Counted from the stretch's first letter, positions 18,909-27,627 are shown. The stretch: 64,000 bases of DNA from Bosea beijingensis (GCF_030758975.1 NZ_CP132359.1:2388781-2452780), one strand, 5' to 3'. Notes: generated by a model from the letters alone, not told the origin. Numbers and translations: made by a program.

Positions 18909-20684
18909 ATGACACAGCCACAGATTCTCTCCGTCCTTCTCGTCGCCGGCATGATGGCCGCCTTCCTGTGGGGGCGGCTGCGCTACGACATTGTCGCGAT
19001 GCTGGCGCTTCTGACCGCGGTCGCTCTCGGATTGGTGCCGGCAGCGGAGGCATTCAAGGGCTTCTCCGATGACATCGTTATCATCGTCGGCAGCGCGCTG
19101 GTCCTGAGCGCGGCGGTGGCGCGCTCGCGCATCATCGAGCGCCTGTACTCGAAGCTCGGCGCCCGCCTGACCTCGACGCAGTTGCAGGTGCCGCTGCTCG
19201 TCTTCGTCGTCGCCGTGATGTCGGCGATCATCAAGAATATCGGTGCGCTCGCGATGATGCTGCCGATCGCCTACCAGCTCGCCCGCAAGAGCGGAAAATC
19301 ACCCTCGGTCTTCCTGATGCCGATGGCCTTTGCCTCGCTGCTCGGCGGCATCGTCACGCTGGTCGGCACCTCGCCGAACGTCATCGTCGCCCGCGTCCGG
19401 CAGGAGCTCGGCGGCGAGCCCTTCCGCATGTTCGATTTCGCGCCGGTCGGCATCGTCGTCGCCGTTGCCGGCTGCCTCTTCCTCAGCGTCGGCTACCGCC
19501 TGCTGCCGCGCGATCGCCGCGGCGCCGTCTCGCTCGATCAGGCGATCGACATCAAGGACTACCTGACCGAGGCCAAGCTCAACGGGAAATCGCCGCTGGC
19601 GGGCAAGACGGTCGCCGATCTCAAGGCGATCGGTGAAGGCATCGAGATCGTCTCGATCCTGCGCAACGAGCGCCGCGTCCAGGCGCCGCTGCCCGATGCC
19701 TCGCTCAAGGCCGGCGACATCCTGCTGCTGCGCGGCGATGCCGCCGTGCTCGAGCGGGTCGTAGCCGAAGGCGGGCTCGACCTCACCGGCAAGGACCGCC
19801 CGACGCAGAAGGAGGATGCGCTCGACCCCGACCGCATCGCCGAGGCGATCATCGGCCCGGATTCGACGCTGATCGGTCAGTCGGCCGGCGACATCGCTCT
19901 GCACAGCCGCTTCGGCGTCAACATGATCGCGATCAGCCGCTCGGGCGAGCGCTTCAGCCAGCGGCTGCGCGATATCCGCCTGCGGGCCGGCGATATCGTC
20001 GTCATCCAGGGCGATGAGAAGCTGCTGCCGGAAAAGCTCTCCGAACTCGGCCTGCTGCCGCTGGCCGACCGGCTGGTGCCGCTGGGCTCGACGCGCCGCG
20101 TCGTGCTGACCGTGACGATCGTGCTGGCCGCGATCATCGCACTGGCGGCAGGGCTCGCACCGGTGCCGCTGGTCTTTTTCGCTGCCGCTGTGCTGCTGAT
20201 CGCGCTCCGCTGTGTACCGTTGCGCGAGGCCTATCAGAGCATCGATGCGCCGATCCTGCTGATGCTGGCGGCGTTGATCCCTGTCTCGGATTCCCTGCGG
20301 ACGACCGGCGCTACCGATCTCTTCGCCTCATGGCTCGCCATGATCGGCGGCGGCTTGCCGGGCTGGGCCGCGGTCGCGCTCATCCTCGTCGCGGCGATGG
20401 CGGTGACGCCGTTCCTGAACAATGCGGCGACGGTGCTGGTCATGGCTCCCATCGGCGCGGGCTTCGCCAAGAACCTCGGCTACAATCCCGACGCCTTCCT
20501 GATGGCGGTCGCGATCGGCGCAGCCTGCGACTTCCTCACGCCGATCGGCCACCAGTGCAACACGCTGGTGATGGGGCCGGGCGGCTATCGCTTCAGCGAC
20601 TATGCGAGGCTCGGCGCGCCGCTCTCGCTGCTGGTCATCCTGCTTGCGGTGCCGATGATCCTGCTGGTCTGGCCGCTCAGATAG
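18909..20684 (+). CDS. SLC13-family permease with two RCK_C (TrkA-C) domains
   Basis: A 591-residue divalent anion:Na+ symporter-like carrier. The N-terminal membrane half runs to ~195, with the substrate loop MVTL..VGTSPNVIVAR (as GIVTLVGTSPN). Two tandem regulatory TrkA-C domains follow at ~205-285 and ~300-380, then a second membrane half with TPFLNNAATVLVMAP and TPIGHQCNTLVMGPGGY. Sulfate, dicarboxylate or related anions are candidate substrates. Its TAG stop abuts the reverse-strand stop of the following CorA gene with no base between (20684/20685). Confidence 0.92.
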   Translation: MTQPQILSVLLVAGMMAAFLWGRLRYDIVAMLALLTAVALGLVPAAEAFKGFSDDIVIIVGSALVLSAAVARSRIIERLYSKLGARLTSTQLQVPLLVFVVAVMSAIIKNIGALAMMLPIAYQLARKSGKSPSVFLMPMAFASLLGGIVTLVGTSPNVIVARVRQELGGEPFRMFDFAPVGIVVAVAGCLFLSVGYRLLPRDRRGAVSLDQAIDIKDYLTEAKLNGKSPLAGKTVADLKAIGEGIEIVSILRNERRVQAPLPDASLKAGDILLLRGDAAVLERVVAEGGLDLTGKDRPTQKEDALDPDRIAEAIIGPDSTLIGQSAGDIALHSRFGVNMIAISRSGERFSQRLRDIRLRAGDIVVIQGDEKLLPEKLSELGLLPLADRLVPLGSTRRVVLTVTIVLAAIIALAAGLAPVPLVFFAAAVLLIALRCVPLREAYQSIDAPILLMLAALIPVSDSLRTTGATDLFASWLAMIGGGLPGWAAVALILVAAMAVTPFLNNAATVLVMAPIGAGFAKNLGYNPDAFLMAVAIGAACDFLTPIGHQCNTLVMGPGGYRFSDYARLGAPLSLLVILLAVPMILLVWPLR

Positions 20685-21728
20685 CTACAGCCAGCCGTTC
20701 CGCCTGAAGCGCCAGTACAGGATCGAGCAGGTGCAGACGATCAGCGTCAGCACGGAATAGTAGCCGTAATACATCTTTAGTTCCGGCATGTTTTCGAAAT
20801 TCATGCCGTAGATGCCGGCCACCGCCGTCGGCACCGCCAGGATGGCGGCCCAGGATGCCAGCCGCTTGGTGATCAGGCTTTCCTGGCTCTGCCCCACCAG
20901 CAGGCTCGCCTCGAAGGCGAAGGCCAGCACTTCGCGCAGGCTGTCGATCTTCTCCTGCACGGTGCGGACATGGTCGGTCACGTCGCGGAACATGGGAGCA
21001 AGTGTCGGCCGGACCTGCGGCACGGTGCCGTTCATCAGCCGCTGGCAGACATCCACCAGCGGGGCGACCGCATTGCGCAGGCGCAGCAGGTCGCGCCTGA
21101 GCATGTAGAGCCGCTCGATATCGGAGCGCGCCATCGGCTTGGCCAGGATCTTGTCCTCGATCTCCTCGACCTCGTCATGGATCGCTTCCAGCACCGGCAT
21201 GTAGTTGTCGACGATGAAATCGAGGATCGCGTAGAGGATGAAATCCTCGCCCTTGGCCAGCGAGGTCGGGCAGGTCTCCCAGTGCTGCCTGACCGACTTG
21301 TAGGAGGTCGAGGCGCCGTGCCGGACGCTGACGATATAGCCGCGGCCGACGAAGATATGGGTCTCGCCGAAGGCGATGCGCCCGTCGATCAACTGGGCCG
21401 TGCGCGCGACGACGAAGAGCGCGTCGCCATATTGCTCGAGCTTCGGCCGCTGATGCGCGTTGGTGGCGTCCTCGACGGCGAGCGGGTGCAGGTTGAACTG
21501 CTGCTGCACGCAGCGCAGCAGCGCGGGTTCCGGTTCGAGCAAGCCGATCCAGACGACATGGTCGTCCTTGCGCGCCCATTCGCCGGCCTCGGTGACGGGG
21601 ATATCGGCGACGCGCACGCCATGGACATAGACGCCCGACGCGATGACGCCGTCCTGCTGCGGCTGGGCCTGTTCGGGCGTCGCTTCCCGTGCGGCGGGGG
21701 AGGTAAGCCGGGCTTCCGAGACTGACAT
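20685..21728 (-). CDS. CorA-family magnesium/cobalt transporter (second copy)
   Basis: A 347-residue CorA family member with YGMNF in the loop between the two C-terminal membrane helices (YGMNFENMPELKMYYGYY) and a basic tail RRNGWL. The cytosolic domain includes TRPTL-like helices. It is clearly diverged from the copy at 17886 and longer by ~18 residues at the N-terminus, where a Pro/Gln-rich stretch (AAREATPEQAQPQQ) makes the exact start uncertain. It is convergent with the SLC13 gene. Confidence 0.92.
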   Translation of the reverse strand: MSVSEARLTSPAAREATPEQAQPQQDGVIASGVYVHGVRVADIPVTEAGEWARKDDHVVWIGLLEPEPALLRCVQQQFNLHPLAVEDATNAHQRPKLEQYGDALFVVARTAQLIDGRIAFGETHIFVGRGYIVSVRHGASTSYKSVRQHWETCPTSLAKGEDFILYAILDFIVDNYMPVLEAIHDEVEEIEDKILAKPMARSDIERLYMLRRDLLRLRNAVAPLVDVCQRLMNGTVPQVRPTLAPMFRDVTDHVRTVQEKIDSLREVLAFAFEASLLVGQSQESLITKRLASWAAILAVPTAVAGIYGMNFENMPELKMYYGYYSVLTLIVCTCSILYWRFRRNGWL

Positions 21729-21826
21729 GCGACCACCTCGCCGATCGCTGGATCATCGGAATGCAGGCTAGAACTGTTCGATCTCCGTGGAAATCACTTT
21801 TCCGGCAAAGGGAAAGGTGGCGGCCA

Positions 21827-21959
21827 TTGTCATTCCGGGGCTTCGCGGAGCGAAGAACCCGGAACCCACGACCGGGTAAAACATCCCAAGCTAGGCAGCA
21901 ATCCGTTCACCCAGTCGTGGGTTCCGGGTTCGCGCCTGCGGCGCGCCCCGGAATGACAA
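21827..21959. mobile_element. MITE-like 133-bp inverted-repeat element without ORF
   Basis: Two 51-bp arms in inverted orientation (21827-21877 and 21909-21959) are separated by 31 bases. Each arm reads TTGTCATTCCGGGGC, then a small hairpin of variable sequence (TTCGCggAGCGAA in one, a GCGCC/GGCGC stem in the other), then CCCGGAACCCACGACYGGGT. These are the same arms that enclose the GIY-YIG gene at 49709-50112, so this copy looks like an internally deleted, non-autonomous form. It lies between corA (minus) and the symporter gene. Confidence 0.85.
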
Positions 21960-22044
21960 CCGCGCGGCCCGAACCGTTCTGATACGGAATCAGCAGCGCC
22001 AAAAAAGATGTTGGAGAAGATTTTTATCGCAAGAGGACCAAAGA

Positions 22045-22089
22045 ATGAAAATATCCGCTTTTGCGAAGGCAAGTTCGGGAGGTGTATAG
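22045..22089 (+). CDS. Possible 14-residue leader peptide upstream of the symporter
   Basis: ATG at 22045 is preceded by AAGAGGA (22031-22037) at 7-base spacing and encodes MKISAFAKASSGGV, then TAG. The stretch 21995-22100 is notably AT-richer than its surroundings. The symporter ATG follows 45 bases downstream. The good RBS and position suggest an upstream regulatory ORF, but chance cannot be excluded. Confidence 0.25.
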   Translation: MKISAFAKASSGGV

Positions 22090-22134
22090 GAATATTCATC
22101 TACGGCCGCGGGCCGAACTTGAAGAGATCCTGTC

Positions 22135-23502
22135 ATGACCACCGCAATTCCCCGGACCGGCACCGCCGGAGCCGGTTCAAAACCGTTCTACTCCAGCTTC
22201 GGCTTCCAGGTTCTGGCGGCCATGGTGATCGGCCTCGTTCTCGGCTGGGTCGCGCGCAACATGGGGCCGGTCGCTCCGGGCCAGCCGAACTGGCTGACCG
22301 TCACGCTCGCGACCACCGGCTCGATCTTCGTGCAGCTCCTGCAGGCGCTGGTGCCGCCCCTGATCTTCACGGCGATCGTCGCCTCGATCAGCAATCTCCG
22401 GCAGCTCTCGAATGCCGCCGCGCTGGTCTGGCAGACGCTGCTCTGGTTCGCGATCACTGCCTTCATCGCCGTGCTGATCGGCATCGCGCTCGGTCTCATC
22501 ATCCAGCCCGGCATCAATGCCGGCGTCGCCGCTGCCAGCGCCAAGGCGCCGGGCTCCGTTGGCTCCTGGCTCGACTTTCTGAAGGGGCTCGTGCCCGCCA
22601 ACATGTTCGGCCTGCAGGCAACGACGCGGGTCGATGGTGGCGGCGCGACCACGCGCCTTGGTTTCAACGTGCTGCAACTGCTGGTGATCTCGATCGTCGT
22701 CGGCGTCGCCGCGCTGAAGGTCGGCGAGCGCGCCAACAGCTTCCTCGCGCTCAACGAGTCCTTCCTGGCGATCGTCCGTAAGGTGCTGTGGTGGGTGATC
22801 CGGCTGACGCCGATCGGCACCATCGGCCTGCTCGGCAACGCCGTCGCGCAATATGGCTGGCAGACGCTGGAGCAGCTCTCCTGGTACGCCTTCGCGATCT
22901 ATCTCGGCCTCGCGATCGTGCTGCTCGTCGTTTATCCGGCGCTTCTCGTCCTGCACGGCCTGTCGCCGGCGCGCTTCTTTGCGGGTGCCTGGCCGGCGAT
23001 CCAGCTCGCCTTCGTCTCGCGCTCCTCGATCGGCACCTTGCCGGTGACCGAGGCCGTGACCGAGAAGAGCCTCGGCGTGCCCCGCGAATATGCCGCCTTC
23101 GCCGTGCCGCTCGGCGCGACCACGAAGATGGACGGCTGCGCCGCGATCTATCCGGCGATCTCCGCGATCTTCGTCGCGCAGTTCTACGGCGTGCCGCTCG
23201 GCATCCAGGAATACGTCCTGATCGCCTTCGTCTCGGTGATCGGCTCGGCCGCGACCGCCGGCCTCACCGGCGCCACCGTGATGCTGACGCTGACGCTCTC
23301 GACGCTCGGCCTGCCGCTCGCCGGCGTCGGCCTCCTGCTCGCCATCGACCCGATCCTCGACATGGGCCGCACGGCGGTGAACGTCGCCGGTCAGGCGCTG
23401 GTGCCGACACTCGTCGCCAAGCGTCAGGGCATGCTCGATCAGGCGCAGTACGACCGCGCCGGAGATATCGAGGCGATCGACGCGACGCCGCGCGCGGCGT
23501 GA
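22135..23502 (+). CDS. Dicarboxylate/amino acid:cation (Na+ or H+) symporter
   Basis: A 455-residue carrier of the DAACS (GltP/DctA) family in the inner membrane. Reentrant loop HP1 carries SRSSIGTLPVT, TM7 carries TTKMDGCAAIYP, and the substrate-binding TM8 has DPILDMGRTAVNV. The Arg in DMGRTAVNV suggests an acidic substrate such as glutamate, aspartate or a C4-dicarboxylate. The upstream region holds the MITE-like element, an AT-rich leader and a possible leader peptide, so its expression may be controlled there. Confidence 0.94.
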   Translation: MTTAIPRTGTAGAGSKPFYSSFGFQVLAAMVIGLVLGWVARNMGPVAPGQPNWLTVTLATTGSIFVQLLQALVPPLIFTAIVASISNLRQLSNAAALVWQTLLWFAITAFIAVLIGIALGLIIQPGINAGVAAASAKAPGSVGSWLDFLKGLVPANMFGLQATTRVDGGGATTRLGFNVLQLLVISIVVGVAALKVGERANSFLALNESFLAIVRKVLWWVIRLTPIGTIGLLGNAVAQYGWQTLEQLSWYAFAIYLGLAIVLLVVYPALLVLHGLSPARFFAGAWPAIQLAFVSRSSIGTLPVTEAVTEKSLGVPREYAAFAVPLGATTKMDGCAAIYPAISAIFVAQFYGVPLGIQEYVLIAFVSVIGSAATAGLTGATVMLTLTLSTLGLPLAGVGLLLAIDPILDMGRTAVNVAGQALVPTLVAKRQGMLDQAQYDRAGDIEAIDATPRAA

Positions 23503-23530
23503 TCACGGATGGCCTGGGGCGGCTGCCGCC

Positions 23531-24595
23531 TCAGGCCATCACCTTGCTGACGACCTGCTTCAGCGCCGAGCTGTCTCGTTCCAGCCAGCCGGGAACCGGC
23601 AGGTTCTTCGAACGCAGGAATTCCGGATTGAACAGCTTCGACTGGTAGCGCGTGCCGTAGTCGCAGAGCACCGTCACGATGGTATGGCCCGGCCCCATCT
23701 GCTGCGCCAGCCGGATCGCGCCTGCGACATTGATACCCGACGAGCCGCCGAGGCAGAGGCCCTCATGCTCCAGCAGATCGAAGACGATCTGCACCGCTTC
23801 CGCATCCGGGATCTGGAAGGCGATATCGACCGGCGCATCGACCAGATTGGCGGTGATCCGGCCCTGGCCGATGCCTTCGGTGATCGAGGAGCCCTCGGAC
23901 TTGAGCACGCCTGCCTTGTAGTAGGAATAGAGCGCCGCGCCCATCGGGTCGGCCAGCCCGATCATGACCTCGGGATTGCGCGCCTTGAGGGCCATGCCGA
24001 CGCCAGCCAGCGTCCCGCCCGAACCGACCGCACAGATGAAGCCGTCGACCTTGCCGGCCGTCTGCTCCCAGATTTCCGGGCCGGTCGTGTCGATATGGCC
24101 CTGCCGGTTCGCGACATTGTCGAACTGGTTGGCCCAGATCGCGCCGTTCGCCTCGGTCTTCGCCAGTTCCTCGGCGAGGCGGCCGGAGACCTTCACGTAG
24201 TTGTTCGGGTTGGCATAGGGCGCGGCGGGCACTTCGACCAGCGTCGCGCCGGCCAGCCGCAGCATGTCTTTCTTTTCCTGGCTCTGCGTCTCCGGGATGA
24301 CGATCACCGACCGATAGCCCAACGCATTGCCGACGAGCGCGATGCCGATGCCGGTATTGCCGGCCGTGCCCTCGACGATGATGCCGCCGGGTTTCAACTG
24401 CCCCTTCGCCTCGGCGTCGCGGATGATCGCGAGCGCGGCGCGGTCCTTCACCGATTGGCCGGGGTTCATGAACTCGGCCTTGCCGAGGATGGTGCAGCCG
24501 GTCTCCGCCGAGGCACGCTGGAGCTTGATGAGCGGGGTGTTGCCGATGGCTTCGATGACGCCATCCTTCATGTCGATCTTCGCGCGGATAGTCAT
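23531..24595 (-). CDS. cysK: Cysteine synthase A (O-acetylserine sulfhydrylase family)
   Basis: A 354-residue fold-type II PLP enzyme making cysteine from O-acetylserine and sulfide. The PLP lysine is Lys50 in NPGQSVKDRAAL, and the phosphate-binding loop is GSGGTLAG. The substrate loop reads EGTAGNTGIG where classical CysK has TSGNTG, marking the longer subgroup that also includes yeast YGR012W. The C-terminal extension (LFNPEFLRSKNLPVPGWL) is also typical of it. ATG 24595 with GGGAAA upstream is preferred to TTG 24610. It is convergent with the symporter. Confidence 0.92.
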   Translation of the reverse strand: MTIRAKIDMKDGVIEAIGNTPLIKLQRASAETGCTILGKAEFMNPGQSVKDRAALAIIRDAEAKGQLKPGGIIVEGTAGNTGIGIALVGNALGYRSVIVIPETQSQEKKDMLRLAGATLVEVPAAPYANPNNYVKVSGRLAEELAKTEANGAIWANQFDNVANRQGHIDTTGPEIWEQTAGKVDGFICAVGSGGTLAGVGMALKARNPEVMIGLADPMGAALYSYYKAGVLKSEGSSITEGIGQGRITANLVDAPVDIAFQIPDAEAVQIVFDLLEHEGLCLGGSSGINVAGAIRLAQQMGPGHTIVTVLCDYGTRYQSKLFNPEFLRSKNLPVPGWLERDSSALKQVVSKVMA

Positions 24596-24736
24596 GGCCG
24601 GATTTCCCAATTCGTCCCTGACCTGATAGGCGAAAGCGTCTCAGCGGTCATCAGTGAGCGGGCCTTTCGCCCCGAGTTCGGAACAATGCCAGTCGCCAAG
24701 CCGCAAGCTGGAGAAATTTCTTCTCCGAAGCTCGCC

Positions 24737-25975
24737 ATGAATGAAATCTTGGCCGTCGATCGCCTTGGCCAGAAGGGCGACGGCATCGTGCAGGCCGCCT
24801 CCGGCAGCATCTTCATTCCCTATGCTCTGCCGGGCGAAACCGTGCGCGCCGTGGTCGATCGCGAGCGCGGCCAGCTCGTCGAGATCATCGCACCCTCCGA
24901 ATCCCGCATCGCCGCGATCTGCCCGCTTTTCACCCGCTGCGGCGGCTGCGCGGCCCAGCATATGGCGCCCGGCCTCTATCGCGAATGGAAACGCCAGCAG
25001 GTCGTGACCGCGCTGAGCCGTGCCGGCATCGAGGCCCCGGTCGGCGACCTCGTCGATGCCCATGGCGCCGGCCGCCGCCGCGTCACTTTCCATGCCCGCC
25101 GGCAGGGCGAGGCGATGATCGTCGGCTTCATGGCGGCGCGCAGCCATGACCTGATTTCCGTCGAGACCTGTCCGGTGTTGGCCCCGGGGCTCGATCGCGC
25201 GCCCGCCGTCGCGCTGATGCTGGCGAACCGCATGGGCGGCGCCAACAAGCCGCTCGACATCCAGGTCACCGCCTCGGAAGCCGGGCTCGATGTCGATATC
25301 CGCGGCCATGGCCCGCTCGGTGACAAGCTGAGGCTCGCCCTGACTCAGCTCGCCGAGCGGCTCGACCTCGCCCGGCTCTCCAACCATGGCGAGATCGTCG
25401 TCGAGCGCCGCCCACCCTTGCAGCGCATGGGCAGGGCGCTGGTCGCGCCGGCTGCAGGCGGCTTCCTGCAGGCGACGGCTGTGGGCGAGGAGGTGCTGGC
25501 CGGGCTCGTCATGGCGGCGCTGCCCAAGGGCAAGCGCGCGGCCGATCTCTTCGCCGGCTGCGGTCCCTTCAGCTTCCGCATCGCCGAGAAGATGCAGGTG
25601 CTCGCCATCGAGAGCGACAAGGCGGCGATGCTGGCGCTGGCCAAGGGCACCGGCGCGACGCAGGGCCTGAAGCCGATCGCGACCGAGACGCGCGACCTGT
25701 TCCGCCGCCCACTGCTGGAGCACGAGCTCAAAGGCTTCGACGTGATCGTGCTCGATCCGCCGCGGGCCGGCGCGGAGGCGCAGATCAAGCGGCTGGCGGC
25801 ATCGAAGGTCAGAGACGTGATCTACGTCTCCTGCGATGCGGCAAGCTTCGCGCGCGACGCCGCGACCCTCGTTGCGGGCGGCTATGCGCTGGAGGCCGTG
25901 ACGCCGGTCGATCAGTTCCGCTATTCCGCTCATGTCGAGCTCGTCGGCGTGTTCCGGCGGGGCAGGAAGGGTTGA
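24737..25975 (+). CDS. Class I SAM-dependent RNA m5U methyltransferase (TrmA/RlmD-like)
   Basis: A 412-residue member of the RumA/TrmA family, which methylates C5 of a uridine in 23S rRNA or tRNA. A 4Fe-4S motif is visible (CPLFTRCGGCAAQH), followed by the SAM pocket ADLFAGCGPFSFRIA, VLDPPRAGA and the catalytic cysteine loop YVSCDAASFARD. The frame is open far upstream across cysK on the other strand, but that part is a shadow. The N-terminal TRAM-like part here is short. The start ATG 24737 is a reasonable choice; ATG 24687 is an alternative. Confidence 0.92.
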   Translation: MNEILAVDRLGQKGDGIVQAASGSIFIPYALPGETVRAVVDRERGQLVEIIAPSESRIAAICPLFTRCGGCAAQHMAPGLYREWKRQQVVTALSRAGIEAPVGDLVDAHGAGRRRVTFHARRQGEAMIVGFMAARSHDLISVETCPVLAPGLDRAPAVALMLANRMGGANKPLDIQVTASEAGLDVDIRGHGPLGDKLRLALTQLAERLDLARLSNHGEIVVERRPPLQRMGRALVAPAAGGFLQATAVGEEVLAGLVMAALPKGKRAADLFAGCGPFSFRIAEKMQVLAIESDKAAMLALAKGTGATQGLKPIATETRDLFRRPLLEHELKGFDVIVLDPPRAGAEAQIKRLAASKVRDVIYVSCDAASFARDAATLVAGGYALEAVTPVDQFRYSAHVELVGVFRRGRKG

Positions 25976-25976
25976 A

Positions 25977-26020
25977 GCATTTTCGAGCGAAGTGGATACC
26001 GGTTCGCGTGAAGAAAATGC
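25977..26020. repeat. Short imperfect palindrome (Hyphomicrobiales-type intergenic repeat)
   Basis: GCATTTTC (25977-25984) pairs with GAAAATGC (26013-26020), and inside it GCGAA pairs with TTCGC. It begins one base after the methyltransferase stop and ends 20 bases before the next start. Similar GCATTTTCGAGCGAAGTGG... units are common between genes in Rhizobiales (from memory). Confidence 0.75.
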
Positions 26021-26039
26021 GGTAGGGCAGGGCTTCAGG

Positions 26040-27452
26040 ATGAGCGCAATTCTCGATCGCATGGCCGGCATCGTCGGCGCGAAGAACATCATCGCCGATG
26101 CCGACGCGATGGTGCCCTATCTCAAGGAATGGCGCGATCTCTTCCGCGGCAAGGCGCAAGGCATCGTCCGCCCCGGCTCGACCGCCGAGGTCGCCGAGCT
26201 GGTGAAGCTGGCGGCCGAGACCGGCACGGTGCTGGTGCCGCAGGGCGGCAATACCGGCCTCGTCGGCGGCCAGATCCCGATCTCCGAAGGTAAGGAAGTC
26301 ATCCTCTCGCTGCAGCGCCTCGACAAGATCCGTGCTGTCGACACCGATGGCGACACGATGATCGTCGAGGCCGGCGTCACCCTGAAGCGCGCGCAGGATG
26401 CTGCGGAGGCGGCCGGCCGGCTGTTCCCGCTCTCGCTCGCGTCCGAAGGTTCCTGCACCATCGGCGGCAATCTCTCGACCAATGCCGGCGGCACTGCCGT
26501 GCTGGCCTATGGCAATGCCCGCGAGCTCTGCATGGGGCTGGAGGTCGTGCTGCCGGACGGCCGCATCTGGAACGGGCTCCGCCAGCTCCGCAAGGACAAT
26601 ACCGGCTACGACCTGAAGAACCTCTTCATCGGCGCCGAAGGCACGCTCGGCATCATCACCGCGGCGGTGCTGAAGCTCTTCCCCGCGCCGGCCGCCCGCG
26701 CCACCGCCTTCCTCGCCGTGCCCGATCCGGCGGCGGCGCTCGAACTGCTGAACGCTGCCAAGGCCGGTGCAGGCGGCACGCTCACCACCTTCGAGCTGAT
26801 GCCGCGCATCGGGATGGATTTCGTCCTGCGCCATGCGTCCGGTACGCGCGACCCGCTCTCCGAGCCGTCGCCCTGGTATGTGCTGATGGAGGTCTCGGCC
26901 CAGCAGGCCACGGGGCTCGACGAGCATGTCGAGACCTTCCTCGGCGAAGCCTTGGAGAAGGGCATCGTCACCGATGCGGCGCTGGCGGGCTCGCTGACAC
27001 AGCGCGCCGATTTCTGGAAGCTGCGTGAGATGCTCTCGGAGGTACAGACCTATGAGGGCGGCTCGATCAAGCACGACGTTTCCGTGCCGATCCACGCGAC
27101 GCCCGAGTTCCTCGCACGCGCCATCGCGGCGGTGGAGGCGATGGTGCCGGGCTGCCGGCCGGTGCCCTTCGGCCATCTCGGCGACGGCAACATCCATTTC
27201 AACGTCAGCCAGCCGGTCGGCGCCGACAAGGCCGGCTTCCTCGCGCGCTGGAGCGATATGAACGAGGCGGTCCACGCCATCGTCGCCGAATTGCACGGCT
27301 CGATCTCGGCCGAGCACGGCATCGGCCGCCTCAAGCGCGACCTGCTGCCGGGCGTGAAGGACCCTGTCGAGCTCGACCTGATGCGGACGATCAAGCAGAC
27401 GCTCGATCCGAAGGGCATCCTGAATCCGGGCGCAGTGCTCGCCACCGAGTAA
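26040..27452 (+). CDS. FAD-linked oxidoreductase (D-2-hydroxyacid / D-lactate dehydrogenase-like)
   Basis: A 470-residue flavoprotein with an N-terminal FAD-binding type 4 (PCMH) domain: QGGNTGLVGGQIP, EAGVTLKRAQDAA and GGNLSTNAGGTAVLAYGN. The C-terminal FAD-oxidase domain has FGHLGDGNIHFNV (metal and substrate residues) and the terminal SAEHGIGRLKRDLL. This matches D-2-hydroxyglutarate/D-lactate dehydrogenases that feed electrons to ETF or quinone. It is distinct from glcD at 48271. Start ATG 26040 is chosen over the ATG at 25932, which lies in the preceding gene. Confidence 0.9.
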   Translation: MSAILDRMAGIVGAKNIIADADAMVPYLKEWRDLFRGKAQGIVRPGSTAEVAELVKLAAETGTVLVPQGGNTGLVGGQIPISEGKEVILSLQRLDKIRAVDTDGDTMIVEAGVTLKRAQDAAEAAGRLFPLSLASEGSCTIGGNLSTNAGGTAVLAYGNARELCMGLEVVLPDGRIWNGLRQLRKDNTGYDLKNLFIGAEGTLGIITAAVLKLFPAPAARATAFLAVPDPAAALELLNAAKAGAGGTLTTFELMPRIGMDFVLRHASGTRDPLSEPSPWYVLMEVSAQQATGLDEHVETFLGEALEKGIVTDAALAGSLTQRADFWKLREMLSEVQTYEGGSIKHDVSVPIHATPEFLARAIAAVEAMVPGCRPVPFGHLGDGNIHFNVSQPVGADKAGFLARWSDMNEAVHAIVAELHGSISAEHGIGRLKRDLLPGVKDPVELDLMRTIKQTLDPKGILNPGAVLATE

Positions 27453-27532
27453 GTTCGGATACCGCGGGGAATCCTCTCCCGTAGGAGAGGCCGAACTGCT
27501 TCTGGAGCATGCTGATTTTTTCAGAAGCGCGA

Positions 27533-27627
27533 CGTCATCCCGGCCTTGAGCCGGGATCCATCGGAGGGCTCCGAGCTCTATGATGGATCCCGGATCTACG
27601 CTGCTTCGCAGCTTGTCCGGGATAACG
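27533..27627. repeat. Inverted-repeat intergenic element (second family)
   Basis: The left arm (CGTCATCCCGGCCTTGAGCC..., 27533-27562) and right arm (27582-27627) are inverted copies sharing CGTCATCCCGG/CCGGGATAACG ends and GGGATCCATC/GATGGATCCC inner parts. A small hairpin (TCGGAG/CTCCGA) is at the centre. It differs in sequence from the GIY-YIG-associated family. It lies between two convergent genes and encodes nothing. Confidence 0.75.

Noticed and set aside
20682..20687. Abutting stop codons TAG/CTA of the SLC13 and CorA genes as a special signal
   Set aside because: Simple tail-to-tail packing; reported only as context, no evidence of function.
23684..24736. Upstream extension of the RNA methyltransferase frame
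   Set aside because: It runs antisense through cysK and lacks similarity; the family N-terminus begins near 24737.
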